Positions 8,539 through 17,968 of a DNA stretch of 40,024 nucleotides are shown piece after piece. How positions within the stretch are numbered: the first letter of the stretch is position 1; each line of letters starts with the position of its first letter. Below the pieces are notes generated by a model, which saw only the letters and a program-made list of their open reading frames with translations, did not search any database and was not told the origin of the DNA. This stretch comes from Lysobacteraceae bacterium PS02065 (GTDB taxonomy: Bacteria; Pseudomonadota; Gammaproteobacteria; Xanthomonadales; Rhodanobacteraceae): assembly GCA_029959555.1 (NCBI GenBank), contig JASCPI010000046.1:1-40024 (forward strand). Direction: 5' to 3'. The position numbers and the translations under genes are program-made.

Positions 8539-9906
8539 GTGAACGTCCTGACCTCGCTGTGGCGGCGCCTGCGTGGCGACCGTACTCCTGCCGCCATCGT
8601 CGACACACCGCGCGACGGCACCTCGCGGCATCACGCGCAGGCCACCGACAGCCTGCGTGCGCTGGTCGGCGACACCGCGATCCCGCCTGCCGTCCGTGCC
8701 TCGCTCGCGGCCGATTTCGAACGCCTCGAGGCGATGCTCGACAAGCTCGAGCGCGACGAACTGCATCTCGCCGTATTCGGGCGTGTCAGCGTCGGCAAGT
8801 CGGCGCTGTCGAACGCGCTGCTCGGCGAGGATGCTTTCGAGGTCGGCGTGCTGCACGGCACGACGCGCGACGCGGTGCCGAAGCGCTGGCGCGACGTCGC
8901 CGGCGGGGGCGTGCACCTGATCGACACGCCCGGCATCGACGAACTCGACGGCGAGGCGCGCGAGATGCTCGCGTTCGAAGTGGCCGGCATCAGCGACCTC
9001 GTCGTGTTCGTCGTCGACGGCGACATGACCACCCGCGAACGCGACGCGCTCGCGCTGCTCGCGCGTACCGAGCGCCCGCTGCTGCTCGCCCTCAACAAGG
9101 CCGACCGCTACGGCGACGACGAACGCACGCGCCTGCTGCAGCGCCTGCGCGAGCATGCCGAGGGCTTCGTGCGCGCCGAGGACGTCGTCGCGGTCGCCGC
9201 GCGGCCCGCACCGACGCGCGTCGTGCAGGTCGACACGGACGGCGGCGAGCGCATCGTCGAGCGCGTCGCGGAGCCCGACATCGCGGCGCTGCGCGAGCGC
9301 CTCGTCGACGTGCTCGCACGCGAAGGCCGCACGCTGTCGGCGCTCAACGCGAGCCTGTTCGCGGGGCGTCTCAGTGACGCGGTCGGTTCGCGCATCGTCG
9401 AGGCACGCCGCGAACTCGCGGGCAAGGTCATCCGCCAGTACTGCCTCGCCAAGGCGATCGCGGTCGCGCTCAACCCGATCCCGGTCGCGGACCTGCTCGC
9501 CGCCGGCGCGCTCGACGCCGCGCTCGTCGTGCACCTCGCCCGCGTGCACGGACTGCCGATGACGCGTGTCGAGGCCGGCGGCCTGCTCGCGACGATCGCC
9601 GCGCAGCTCGTCGCGCTGATGGGCGCGGTCTGGGGCGTTCACCTCGTCGCGTCGGCGCTCAAGGGCGTCAGCGCCGGCGTCTCGACCGTGGTGACCGCCG
9701 CCGCGCAGGGTGCGCTGGCGTGGTACGCGACCGAAATCGTCGGCCGCGCGGCCGAGCGTTACCTCGCGGCCGGGAAATCCTGGGGCGAGCAAGGCCCCAA
9801 GCGCGTCGTGCGCGACATCGTCGCCGGGCTCGACCGCGATTCGATCCTGCGCGAGGCGCGCGAGGAGATCCTGTCGCGGCTGCGCGGCGCCGGGACCTCG
9901 CGCTGA
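8539..9906 (+). CDS. YcjF/DUF697-type GTPase (second copy)
   Basis: The 455-residue protein has G1 GRVSVGKS at 81-88, G2 GTTR at 107-110, G3 DTPG at 129-132 and G4 NKAD at 186-189. A C-terminal hydrophobic half follows with LNPIPVADLLAAGALDAALV, typical of DUF697. Unlike its paralogue at 5170-6681 it lacks N-terminal TM helices and instead has a short basic start (VNVLTSLWRRLRG). Membrane contact would come from the two C-terminal hydrophobic stretches (about 330-410). The GTG at 8539 is chosen because homology and the -10 box agree; the open frame upstream lies inside YceI-2. It is separated from YceI-2 by 58 nt and so can be read alone or with the operon. Its stop lies 4 nt from that of the convergent glutaredoxin-like gene. 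Function not established. Confidence 0.85.
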   Translation: MNVLTSLWRRLRGDRTPAAIVDTPRDGTSRHHAQATDSLRALVGDTAIPPAVRASLAADFERLEAMLDKLERDELHLAVFGRVSVGKSALSNALLGEDAFEVGVLHGTTRDAVPKRWRDVAGGGVHLIDTPGIDELDGEAREMLAFEVAGISDLVVFVVDGDMTTRERDALALLARTERPLLLALNKADRYGDDERTRLLQRLREHAEGFVRAEDVVAVAARPAPTRVVQVDTDGGERIVERVAEPDIAALRERLVDVLAREGRTLSALNASLFAGRLSDAVGSRIVEARRELAGKVIRQYCLAKAIAVALNPIPVADLLAAGALDAALVVHLARVHGLPMTRVEAGGLLATIAAQLVALMGAVWGVHLVASALKGVSAGVSTVVTAAAQGALAWYATEIVGRAAERYLAAGKSWGEQGPKRVVRDIVAGLDRDSILREAREEILSRLRGAGTSR

Positions 9907-9910
9907 ATCG

Positions 9911-10141
9911 TCACTCCGCGTCGAGGAACGCGCGCACGCGCGCGGCGTCGAACGGCCAGCCGAGCTCGCGACCGGACGTCGCGTCGCGCAGCACCGGGAT
10001 GCGGATGCCGTAGCGCGCCTCGAGGGCGTCGTCGCCGTCGATGAAGACGCTCTCGAACGACGGTGCGCGTGCGGTCGCCAGGATGTCCAGTGCCTCGTCG
10101 CAGAGGCAGCAATCGTCGCGCTGGTACAGCAGCAGGCTCAT
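9911..10141 (-). CDS. Glutaredoxin-like (DUF836) thiol protein
   Basis: This 76-residue thioredoxin-fold protein starts MSLLLYQRDDCCLCDEAL, with a CxxC at C11-C14 (plus an extra Cys at 12) after the first strand. A cis-proline strand RIPVLRD follows near residues 46-53. This is the compact DUF836/glutaredoxin-like family, usually 75-90 residues, presumed to reduce disulfides or hold metal in the cytoplasm. The start at 10141 is preferred over an in-frame codon at 10186, which would overlap the serine-dehydratase promoter. It diverges from that gene with 59 nt between starts. Confidence 0.86.
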   Translation of the reverse strand: MSLLLYQRDDCCLCDEALDILATARAPSFESVFIDGDDALEARYGIRIPVLRDATSGRELGWPFDAARVRAFLDAE

Positions 10142-10166
10142 CGGGCGGGCGTTCGTCGGGGCGGCG

Positions 10167-10172
10167 TAGAAT
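10167..10172 (+). promoter_or_regulatory. -10 box TAGAAT upstream of serine ammonia-lyase
   Basis: TAGAAT lies in the 59-nt gap between divergent genes and would give a leader of about 22 nt before ATG 10201. AAGGA at 10185-10189 can act as ribosome-binding site. No good -35 is seen. Confidence 0.45.
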
Positions 10173-10200
10173 ACGCGACCTGCCAAGGACCTGAACGCGC

Positions 10201-11583
<1,383 letters not shown>

Positions 11584-11667
11584 CACGCACGACGCCTGCC
11601 CGAGCACGCCGCTCGCCCGCTCGCATGGATAGGGTGTCCGCACGTACGGCGTCTTGCGACCACGGAT

Positions 11668-11686
11668 GCCGGGGATGCCCCCCGGC
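11668..11686. terminator. Hairpin downstream of sdaA
   Basis: A 7-bp perfect stem GCCGGGG/CCCCGGC with a 5-nt loop lies 85 nt past the sdaA stop. No T tract follows on the plus strand, so termination here is only possible. Confidence 0.3.
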
Positions 11687-11694
11687 CGGCACGC

Positions 11695-11723
11695 AAAAAA
11701 AGAGGCGGGGTTTCCCCCGCCTC
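11695..11723 (-). terminator. Rho-independent terminator of the first S8 protease
   Basis: On the minus strand a 9-bp perfect stem GAGGCGGGG/CCCCGCCTC with a 4-nt loop is followed by seven T (plus-strand A run 11695-11701). It lies about 50 nt beyond the protease stop. Confidence 0.9.
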
Positions 11724-11736
11724 GGTGTCGCCTCGT

Positions 11737-11760
11737 GCTTCGGCCCTTGCGGGCCGAAGC
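11737..11760. terminator. Second hairpin just after the protease stop
   Basis: A perfect 10-bp stem GCTTCGGCCC/GGGCCGAAGC with loop TTGC sits 12 nt beyond the protease stop and directly before the T-tailed terminator. It may stabilise the transcript 3' end or slow polymerase; there is no T tract of its own. Confidence 0.5.
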
Positions 11761-11772
11761 CGGTCGGTGGGA

Positions 11773-14640
11773 TCAGGGACCGGGCACCGTGATCGGCGCG
11801 CCCGAGTTGTCGAACGTGTAGCTCACGATCGTCGCCGGCATGCCGCTCGTGCCGACCGCACCCACGTTGTTGATGCGCACGTAGCCGTAGTTGATCGTGC
11901 TGGTCGCCGTGTTCAGGAAGCGGAAGCCGAGGTAGCCGTCGATGCCGCCGGTGACGCGCCATGCCGACGTCGGCCCGCTGCTGGACGTGTCGATGAACGT
12001 CGTCGACGGGCCGATGACGGTGCCGGCTGGCGCCACGACGTAGGCCGAACCCGATGCGGCGCCGCCACGATTGGCGGTCGCTCCGATGTAGTTCCAGAAG
12101 AACGAGAGCTGACGCGGCGTGGCGGTTACGGTGTACGGATTGAAATCGTCCCCCGTGCACGACGCGAGGTTGTCGCGCACGACGCCGGTCAACCACTTGA
12201 TGCACGTACCGTTGAGGCTGTCGTGCACCGGAGCGTTGAGCGTGAACGTCACGTGGTTCGGGTTACCGACCGGACCGCTCGGATCGAAGCCGTCCTTGAA
12301 GATGCCGTCACGCACGCCGCGGATCGCGACCGTGATGTGCTCGGCCGGCGACTGCGCGGCAGCCTCCGTGAGCACGACGTGGCCGAAGCCCGGCGCGTTC
12401 GGCGCCGCCATCGACGGGCCGTAGCCACCCGGGCTGACGACGATCGTGAGCGCCTGCGTCGCGCCGGCGGCCAGCGTGAACGTGGCCGGCGTGACCGTGG
12501 CCTCGATGCCCGAGGTGGTCTCGAACGTCACGTTCCACGTCGACGAACCCGCGAGCGTGCTCTTGACCGTACGCGTGAACGTGCAGTTCGGGTTGCAGTC
12601 CATGTTGCGGACCGACGGGATGTTGAGCGCCTTCATGTTGATCGTGCCGCCGGTCGGGTTCGCGGCGAGGAAGTTCGCGTAGGTCTCGTCCATGACGAGG
12701 CCTGCACTGGCGGCCTTGGTGAGATCGACGCGACCGCTGCCGGCATCGTCGGCATCCCACGGCGCGGCGCCGGTGTCCTTCCAGCCCGTGCGCTTGGCGG
12801 TCATCTGCAGCGCCGACTTGACCTCGGTCGGCGTCCAGGTCGGACGCACCGCGCGCAGCAGCGCACCGGCACCGGCCACGTGCGGGCCGGACATCGACGT
12901 GCCGCTCAGGTAGATGTAGTTGCCGTCCGCTGCGCGGGCCGCGGCGTAGATGCTCGTGCCGGGACCGCTGATGTCGGGCTTGGTGATGTCGCCGACCGCG
13001 GCACGCGTCGGGCCACGCAGGCTGCTGTCGGCGAGCTTGTCCGGCAGGCGGCCGGTCGGATCGAACGTGGCGGTCGACGTCGTCGCGTTGGTCGTCAGGT
13101 AGCTGATCAGCTGGTTGCCGACGGCCTGCGACGAGATGCTGTACGCCGGTGCCGTGGTCGGCGCACCGGTCGTGTCCATCGAGATGCCGCCGGCCTGGTT
13201 GTTGGTGATGATGACCGCGACCGCACCGGCGTTGACCGCGTTGGTGATCTTCTCGGAGAAGTTGCAGGTACCGCGGCGGATGACCGCGATCGCACCCGTG
13301 AACGTGCCCGCCGCGATGCCGCCCGAGGCCGTGCAGCCCTCGATGTTGGTCGTGTAGACGCGCGTCGGCTGGTTGGTCAGCACGGTGCCTTCCGGCGTCG
13401 TGCTGCCCTTGTTCATGATGAGGTTCTGCAGGCCGTCGGCCACCGTCGGCGCGGTGACCGAGATCTTCGCCGCGGGATTGAGGTCGTGGTAGGAGTTCGC
13501 GACCGTCATCGTCCACGGGCCGAGGTGGTTCACCTGACCGACCGGGTCGGGCGTCTCGGTACGCGTGTTGCCGGCCGAGGCGGCCACGAAGATGCCCGCG
13601 TTGATCGCCTCGAGGAACGCGCGGTCGCTTTCACCGGTCGTCCACGGCGCGGTGCCGCCCGAGATCGAGAAGTTGAGCGCCTTGACGCCCAGCGACGCGC
13701 GCGCGATGGCATTGTTCACGGCGGCGATCGTGTCGATCGTCGCGCAGGTGCCCTGTGCGGTGTTGCAGACCTTGTAGCTGTCCACGCCGGCGCACGGCGC
13801 GACGCCGGCGATCTGCGTGTACGGGGCGGGGATCACCGGCGCCGGCGTGGTGGTCGCCGCGACGAGGATGTTGCCGCCGGCCGTGCCGGCGGTGTGCACG
13901 CCGTGGCTCGAAGAGGTGGCATCGGCTTCGGGATTCGGGCCGTTGCAAGCACCGCCGGGGCCGGTGGCGGTTGCGCAGCTCGCCGCGTAGAGCTTGGGAG
14001 AGCCCACGCTGAAGCCGCACGAGGCGTCGTTCGCGAACGACGGGTGCGCCGAGTTGGCACCGCTGTCGAGGACCGCGATGCGCACGCCCTGGCCGTAGTT
14101 CGTGTTGATGCCGCCGACCGGCGGCATGCCCCAGATCGTGCCCGCACCGATGAACTCGGGACCGCGGAACGTGTCGAGCTGGTCGAAACCGCTCTGCTTG
14201 ACCGACTTGACGCCCGGCATGCGGGCCACGTCCGTCGCTTCGGCGGCGCTGAGCTGCAGCGCGATGCCGCTGTGCGTGTAGAAATACTTGTGGGTGACGT
14301 TCACCGAACGGCCGAGGCGCGCGCCGATGGCGGCGACGTGGTTCGAGAGCGCGTACTCGAGGTACTCGACGTAGGCCCGCACGTCGGCGTTCTGTGCATC
14401 GAACGTCGCCGCACCGGTGACCTGAGGCGACGTGCCGCGCAGCGAACCGAGTCCGCCGTGGTACTGCAGCGCGCCGTCTTCGACGAACTCGACGAAGTAG
14501 GACGGCTCCTCGGCAACGGCGGAGGGCTGGGCCGGATCATCGGAAAAGATGCCTTGCGACGACACGGTGGTGGCCGTGACGCCCGCGCAGCTCGCCGCAA
14601 CGAGCACGGCGAGTGCTTTGACGCGAGTCGACTTTCGCAT
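11773..14640 (-). CDS. Secreted subtilisin-type (S8) serine protease with PA insert, copy 1
   Basis: The 955-residue exported protease starts at ATG 14640 (GGGGA 5 nt upstream). Regions in order: signal peptide (about 1-30, MRKSTRVKALAVLVAAS), I9-like propeptide (about 40-150), and an S8 domain with catalytic D192 (AVLDSGAN), H246 (SSHGVHTAG) and S582 (GTSMSGPHVAG). A PA domain is inserted between His and Ser (about 410-530, VIRRGTCNFSEKI). A beta-sandwich follows (about 680-770), then IFKDGFD near 780 and a unique C-terminal beta-rich tail (about 785-955) ending PGP. The triad is intact, so it should be active. It has a paralogue directly upstream with the same layout but an unrelated tail. 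It has its own promoter region and two 3' hairpins. The likely job is extracellular protein breakdown; exact substrate unknown. Confidence 0.94.
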   Translation of the reverse strand: MRKSTRVKALAVLVAASCAGVTATTVSSQGIFSDDPAQPSAVAEEPSYFVEFVEDGALQYHGGLGSLRGTSPQVTGAATFDAQNADVRAYVEYLEYALSNHVAAIGARLGRSVNVTHKYFYTHSGIALQLSAAEATDVARMPGVKSVKQSGFDQLDTFRGPEFIGAGTIWGMPPVGGINTNYGQGVRIAVLDSGANSAHPSFANDASCGFSVGSPKLYAASCATATGPGGACNGPNPEADATSSSHGVHTAGTAGGNILVAATTTPAPVIPAPYTQIAGVAPCAGVDSYKVCNTAQGTCATIDTIAAVNNAIARASLGVKALNFSISGGTAPWTTGESDRAFLEAINAGIFVAASAGNTRTETPDPVGQVNHLGPWTMTVANSYHDLNPAAKISVTAPTVADGLQNLIMNKGSTTPEGTVLTNQPTRVYTTNIEGCTASGGIAAGTFTGAIAVIRRGTCNFSEKITNAVNAGAVAVIITNNQAGGISMDTTGAPTTAPAYSISSQAVGNQLISYLTTNATTSTATFDPTGRLPDKLADSSLRGPTRAAVGDITKPDISGPGTSIYAAARAADGNYIYLSGTSMSGPHVAGAGALLRAVRPTWTPTEVKSALQMTAKRTGWKDTGAAPWDADDAGSGRVDLTKAASAGLVMDETYANFLAANPTGGTINMKALNIPSVRNMDCNPNCTFTRTVKSTLAGSSTWNVTFETTSGIEATVTPATFTLAAGATQALTIVVSPGGYGPSMAAPNAPGFGHVVLTEAAAQSPAEHITVAIRGVRDGIFKDGFDPSGPVGNPNHVTFTLNAPVHDSLNGTCIKWLTGVVRDNLASCTGDDFNPYTVTATPRQLSFFWNYIGATANRGGAASGSAYVVAPAGTVIGPSTTFIDTSSSGPTSAWRVTGGIDGYLGFRFLNTATSTINYGYVRINNVGAVGTSGMPATIVSYTFDNSGAPITVPGP

Positions 14641-14700
14641 GTGGGTCCCCAAGCATTCGGAATGCGGTGATCCCCTCGGTGTGGCCGAGGGATGTCGTCT

Positions 14701-14721
14701 ACGTGCAGAAAATGTGCACGT
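14701..14721. promoter_or_regulatory. Perfect dyad ACGTGCA-N7-TGCACGT in protease 1 leader
   Basis: A 7-bp perfect inverted repeat with a 7-nt spacer lies about 61-81 nt upstream of the ATG, just after the predicted transcription start. A related sequence stands at a similar distance before the second protease (17756-17774). It could be an operator or an RNA hairpin. Confidence 0.45.
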
Positions 14722-14732
14722 CGAACACGGCG

Positions 14733-14762
14733 TTTATAGCACCGCCCCGTCGCGAACCGCAA
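14733..14762 (-). promoter_or_regulatory. Sigma70-like promoter of protease 1
   Basis: Minus-strand -35 TTGCGG (14757-14762) and -10 TATAAA (14733-14738) are separated by 18 nt, giving an 85-nt leader. The TATAAA is extended by GC, as in GCTATAA before protease 2. A 7-bp hairpin (14673-14691) also lies in the leader. Confidence 0.55.
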
Positions 14763-14812
14763 ACAACCTGTACCCGACCTGACCCTACCGCCCCGTATGG
14801 CGTGCGCGTGAC

Positions 14813-14841
14813 AAAAAAAGGCCCCGCCGGAGCGGGGCCTT
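14813..14841 (-). terminator. Rho-independent terminator of the second S8 protease
   Basis: On the minus strand a 9-bp stem AAGGCCCCG/CGGGGCCTT with a 6-nt loop runs into seven T (plus-strand A 14813-14819). It lies 33 nt past the stop and separates the two protease units. Confidence 0.9.
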
Positions 14842-14873
14842 CTGGTGACGCGTGACGCGTGGGCCGAGGCGGA

Positions 14874-17690
14874 TCAGTTGCCCGCGGCGGACACCGCGGC
14901 GTCGCACGCCGCCTGGTTGGTGCAGGTGATGTGGATGCCAGCACAGGTCACCGGCGCGGTCGAGTTGCTCCAGCGCGCATTCGGCGACACGGCATCGGCG
15001 TACGACTCGTTCCATTCGAGGCGCAGGATGCCGTCGCTGCCCGCGACGATGTTGTCGAGGCCCGCATCGGCGAACAACAGCACGCCTTCGGTGCTGAGGT
15101 TGGTCTCGATCCCCGCCGCACCGGTTTCCGACATCGTGAGGAAGATCGCCTCGTCGCCCGCGGCGCTCGAGGAGAACGTCACCGCGGTCTCGGACAGGTA
15201 GCTCGGGCTCAGCGCTTCGAGGGAGACGTCCGCCGAAGCGCCCGTCATCGCATTGCCGGCGCCGATGTTGAGCGTGACGATGCTGTTGCCCGGGTTGCCC
15301 GAGTTGAACTCGTCCTCGGAGGTCTTGCCGTTGGCGCTGAGGCAGACCGCCGTGCCGTCACCGCCGCCCGAGCCGTCGAAGCCGTCCTTGAAGATCTGGT
15401 CGACGACGCCCTGGCCCTTGATCGCCGAGGTCAGGTGCAGGGCCGGCGACTGCGCGGCATCCTGCGGGGTCAGCACGATGTAGCCGAACGCCGGGTTGGC
15501 CTGCGTCGCGGTCACGGACGCCGTGATCGTGATCGCCTGGGTGCCGCCCGCCGCGACCGTGAAGGTCGCCGGGCTCACCGCCACCGTCACGCCCGGGGCG
15601 CTGCCCACGTACGAAGCCGTCCACGTCGACGCGGCGCCGAGCTTGCTGGTCAGCGTGCGCGTGAACGTGCAGCTGCCGTTGCAGGCCATGTTGCGCACCG
15701 AGGCGAGGTTGAGCTGCTTGATGTTGATCGAGCCACCCGACGGGTTCGCGGCCACGAAGTTGGCGTAGGTCTCGTTGAGCACGAGGCCCGCCGCGGCGGC
15801 CTTGGTCAGGTCCGCACGACCGCTGCCGACGTCGTCGATGTCCCACGGCGTCGTGCCGTTCTCCTTGAAGCCGCCGCGCTTGGCGGTCATCTGCAGCGCC
15901 GACTTCACTTCCGGCGGCGTCCACGTCGGATGCACGGCGCGCACGAGTGCAGCCGCACCGGCCACGTGCGGGCCCGACATCGAGGTGCCGCTCTCGAGGT
16001 AGTAGTTGCCGTCCGCCGCACGACCTGCCGCGTAGATGCTCACGCCCGGCGCGGTGATGTCCGGTTTGGTGAGGTCGGCGAGCGTGCCCGGGGTCGGACC
16101 ACGGAAGCTGAAGTCGCCGAGGACGTCACCCTGCACGTCGCCCACGATGCCGGCCGACAGGCTGGCCGTGGTCGGCGTCGCGCCGTTCGTGGCGATGAAC
16201 GCGGCGAGCGCCGTGCCGGCGTCCTGCGTGATCGAGTACGCCGGGATCGTCGCGCCGTCGGTGTTCATGTTGATGACGCCGAAGGTGTTGTTGTAGATGA
16301 ACACCTGCTGCGCGCCGGCGGCCGCGGCGTTGGCGACCTTCTCGGTGAAGTTGCACGTGCCACGACGGATCAGCGCGACGCTGCCCGTGAAGTAGCCGGC
16401 CGGGAAGCCACCCGATGCCGTGCAGCCCTCGACATTCGTCGACGTGCGGATCGGCAGGTTCGTGAACGTGGTCGGCGAGCTGATGTGGCTGCCGAGCGAG
16501 GTCAGCAGGTTCTGCGTGTTCGCCGGCGGCGTGCCCGGGCCGGTGGCGCTGAGGCCGGGGCCGAGGTCCTTGTCCTGCGTCGACGCGGCGACCGTCATGA
16601 CCCACGGACCACGGTGGTTGACCTGGCCGACCGGGTTGGTGATCGACGTGCTCGTGTTGCCCGCCGAGGCGGCCACGAAGATGCCCGCGTTGACCATGTC
16701 GAGGAAGCGGCGATCGTCGTCCGACCACGGCGAGGTGCCACCCGAGATCGAGAAGTTGACGACGTCGACGCCGTCGGCGATCGCGTTGTTGATGCCGCCC
16801 GTGATGGCCGACGACGGGCAGGTCGTGCCCGGGCAGACCTTGTACGAGCGGATCGCCGCGCACGGCGCCACGCCCGACATCTGCGTGTACGGCGCCGGCA
16901 GATTCGGCGACGGCGTCGCGGCATTCGTCACCGAGTTGCCGCCGGCCGTGCTGGCCGTGTGCACGCCGTGGCCCGAGTCGACGGCTTCGCCGTTCGGACC
17001 ATTGCAGACGCCACCCGACGTGCTCGCGCAGTCACGTGCGCTGAGCAGCTTGGGATCGGCTGCGGAGAAGCCGCAGGACGCGTCGTTGGCGAACGACGGA
17101 TGCGTCGAGTTGATGCCGCTGTCGAGCACGCCGATCACGATGCCCTTGCCGCGGTTGGTGGTGCCGCCCGGCGTCGCGCCGTTCCAGATGGTGGCGGCAC
17201 CGATGAACTCGGGACCGCGGTACGTGTCGAGGTGGCGCAGTTCGTCGACCTTGACCGACGTCACGCCGGGAACCTGGGCGATCTTCTTCGCTTCGCCGGC
17301 CGTCATCTTCGCCGCGATGCCGCTGTGCGTGATGTCGTAGCTGTGCGTGACGACGAGTTCGCGGCCGAGCGCGCTCGCGATCGACGCGATGTGCGCCTGC
17401 TGCTGCTGCTGCACGAACTGGCGGTAGGCGGCGACGTCGGCGCTCTTGGCGTTGAAACGCTCGCCGGAAGCGGCTTTCGGAGCGGTGCCGCGGAGCTGGC
17501 CGGTGCCGCCGTCGTAGTGCAGCGCGCCAGGCTCGGCGAACTCGATGAGATAGATCGACTCGGCCGAGGCTTCCGCCACGTCGGCGGCGAGCTTGAAGGA
17601 CGGATTCGACCACGCGGTGGTGGCGGCGAGGCCACCGAGGCTTGCCGTGACGAGCACGGCGAGCGCTTTCACGCGAACAGCATTGTGCAT
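14874..17690 (-). CDS. Secreted subtilisin-type (S8) serine protease with PA insert, copy 2
   Basis: The 938-residue exported protease starts at ATG 17690, with GGAGG 5 nt upstream (the frame is open to 17756 without signal). A signal peptide (about 1-28, MHNAVRVKALAVLVTAS) is followed by a propeptide with a glutamine run (VQQQQQ). The S8 domain has D190 (GVLDSGIN), H241 (SGHGVHTAS) and S570 (GTSMSGPHVAG), with a PA domain before the Ser (VALIRRGTCNFTEKV). A beta-sandwich follows, then IFKDGFD near residue 763. The last 165 or so residues form an Asn/Ser/Ala-rich beta tail with four Cys. Blocks such as HPSFANDASCGF, GIFVAASAGNT and VKSALQMTAKR are identical to copy 1, while the C-terminal tails do not align. 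It has a separate promoter and terminator, so copies can be expressed independently. Confidence 0.94.
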   Translation of the reverse strand: MHNAVRVKALAVLVTASLGGLAATTAWSNPSFKLAADVAEASAESIYLIEFAEPGALHYDGGTGQLRGTAPKAASGERFNAKSADVAAYRQFVQQQQQAHIASIASALGRELVVTHSYDITHSGIAAKMTAGEAKKIAQVPGVTSVKVDELRHLDTYRGPEFIGAATIWNGATPGGTTNRGKGIVIGVLDSGINSTHPSFANDASCGFSAADPKLLSARDCASTSGGVCNGPNGEAVDSGHGVHTASTAGGNSVTNAATPSPNLPAPYTQMSGVAPCAAIRSYKVCPGTTCPSSAITGGINNAIADGVDVVNFSISGGTSPWSDDDRRFLDMVNAGIFVAASAGNTSTSITNPVGQVNHRGPWVMTVAASTQDKDLGPGLSATGPGTPPANTQNLLTSLGSHISSPTTFTNLPIRTSTNVEGCTASGGFPAGYFTGSVALIRRGTCNFTEKVANAAAAGAQQVFIYNNTFGVINMNTDGATIPAYSITQDAGTALAAFIATNGATPTTASLSAGIVGDVQGDVLGDFSFRGPTPGTLADLTKPDITAPGVSIYAAGRAADGNYYLESGTSMSGPHVAGAAALVRAVHPTWTPPEVKSALQMTAKRGGFKENGTTPWDIDDVGSGRADLTKAAAAGLVLNETYANFVAANPSGGSINIKQLNLASVRNMACNGSCTFTRTLTSKLGAASTWTASYVGSAPGVTVAVSPATFTVAAGGTQAITITASVTATQANPAFGYIVLTPQDAAQSPALHLTSAIKGQGVVDQIFKDGFDGSGGGDGTAVCLSANGKTSEDEFNSGNPGNSIVTLNIGAGNAMTGASADVSLEALSPSYLSETAVTFSSSAAGDEAIFLTMSETGAAGIETNLSTEGVLLFADAGLDNIVAGSDGILRLEWNESYADAVSPNARWSNSTAPVTCAGIHITCTNQAACDAAVSAAGN

Positions 17691-17755
17691 GCAACCTCCA
17701 GCGAAAGAGTGCACTCCACCGCACGATGCGCGTGCGCGCCTCGCGTGATGGTCCA

Positions 17756-17774
17756 ACGTGCAGGAAGTGTTACG
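17756..17774. promoter_or_regulatory. Leader element shared with protease 1
   Basis: ACGTGCAGGAAGTGTTACG matches ACGTGCAGAAAATGTGCACG of protease 1 (14701-14720) at 15 of the first 19 positions, and lies 66 nt before the ATG against 61 nt there. The right dyad arm is degenerate here. Confidence 0.4.
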
Positions 17775-17847
17775 AGCGTAGGAATGGATCGATCGGGTCA
17801 GGTGTCCGAGTGCGGAGGAAACAATGAACTCGTCCTGAGTGCGTCGA

Positions 17848-17877
17848 GTTATAGCAGCGTGCGCCGCGCGTTCTCAA
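17848..17877 (-). promoter_or_regulatory. Sigma70-like promoter of protease 2
   Basis: Minus-strand -35 TTGAGA (17872-17877), an 18-nt spacer and -10 TATAAC (17848-17853), preceded by GC as in protease 1. The predicted leader is about 150 nt. Confidence 0.6.
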
Positions 17878-17945
17878 CGAACTTCCGGCACTGTCGTTGC
17901 CCTGATCCGCACGAATCCTTCGAATCTCCACACATGTGCAGTAGT

Positions 17946-17963
17946 CATGCAATTGATTGCATG
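17946..17963. promoter_or_regulatory. 18-bp palindrome CATGCAAT-TG-ATTGCATG
   Basis: A perfect 8-bp inverted repeat with a 2-nt centre lies in AT-rich DNA between the helicase stop and the protease 2 promoter, about 70 nt upstream of its -35. It looks like a repressor/activator site; it has no T tract, so it is a poor terminator. Confidence 0.5.
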
Positions 17964-17968
17964 GCTCA

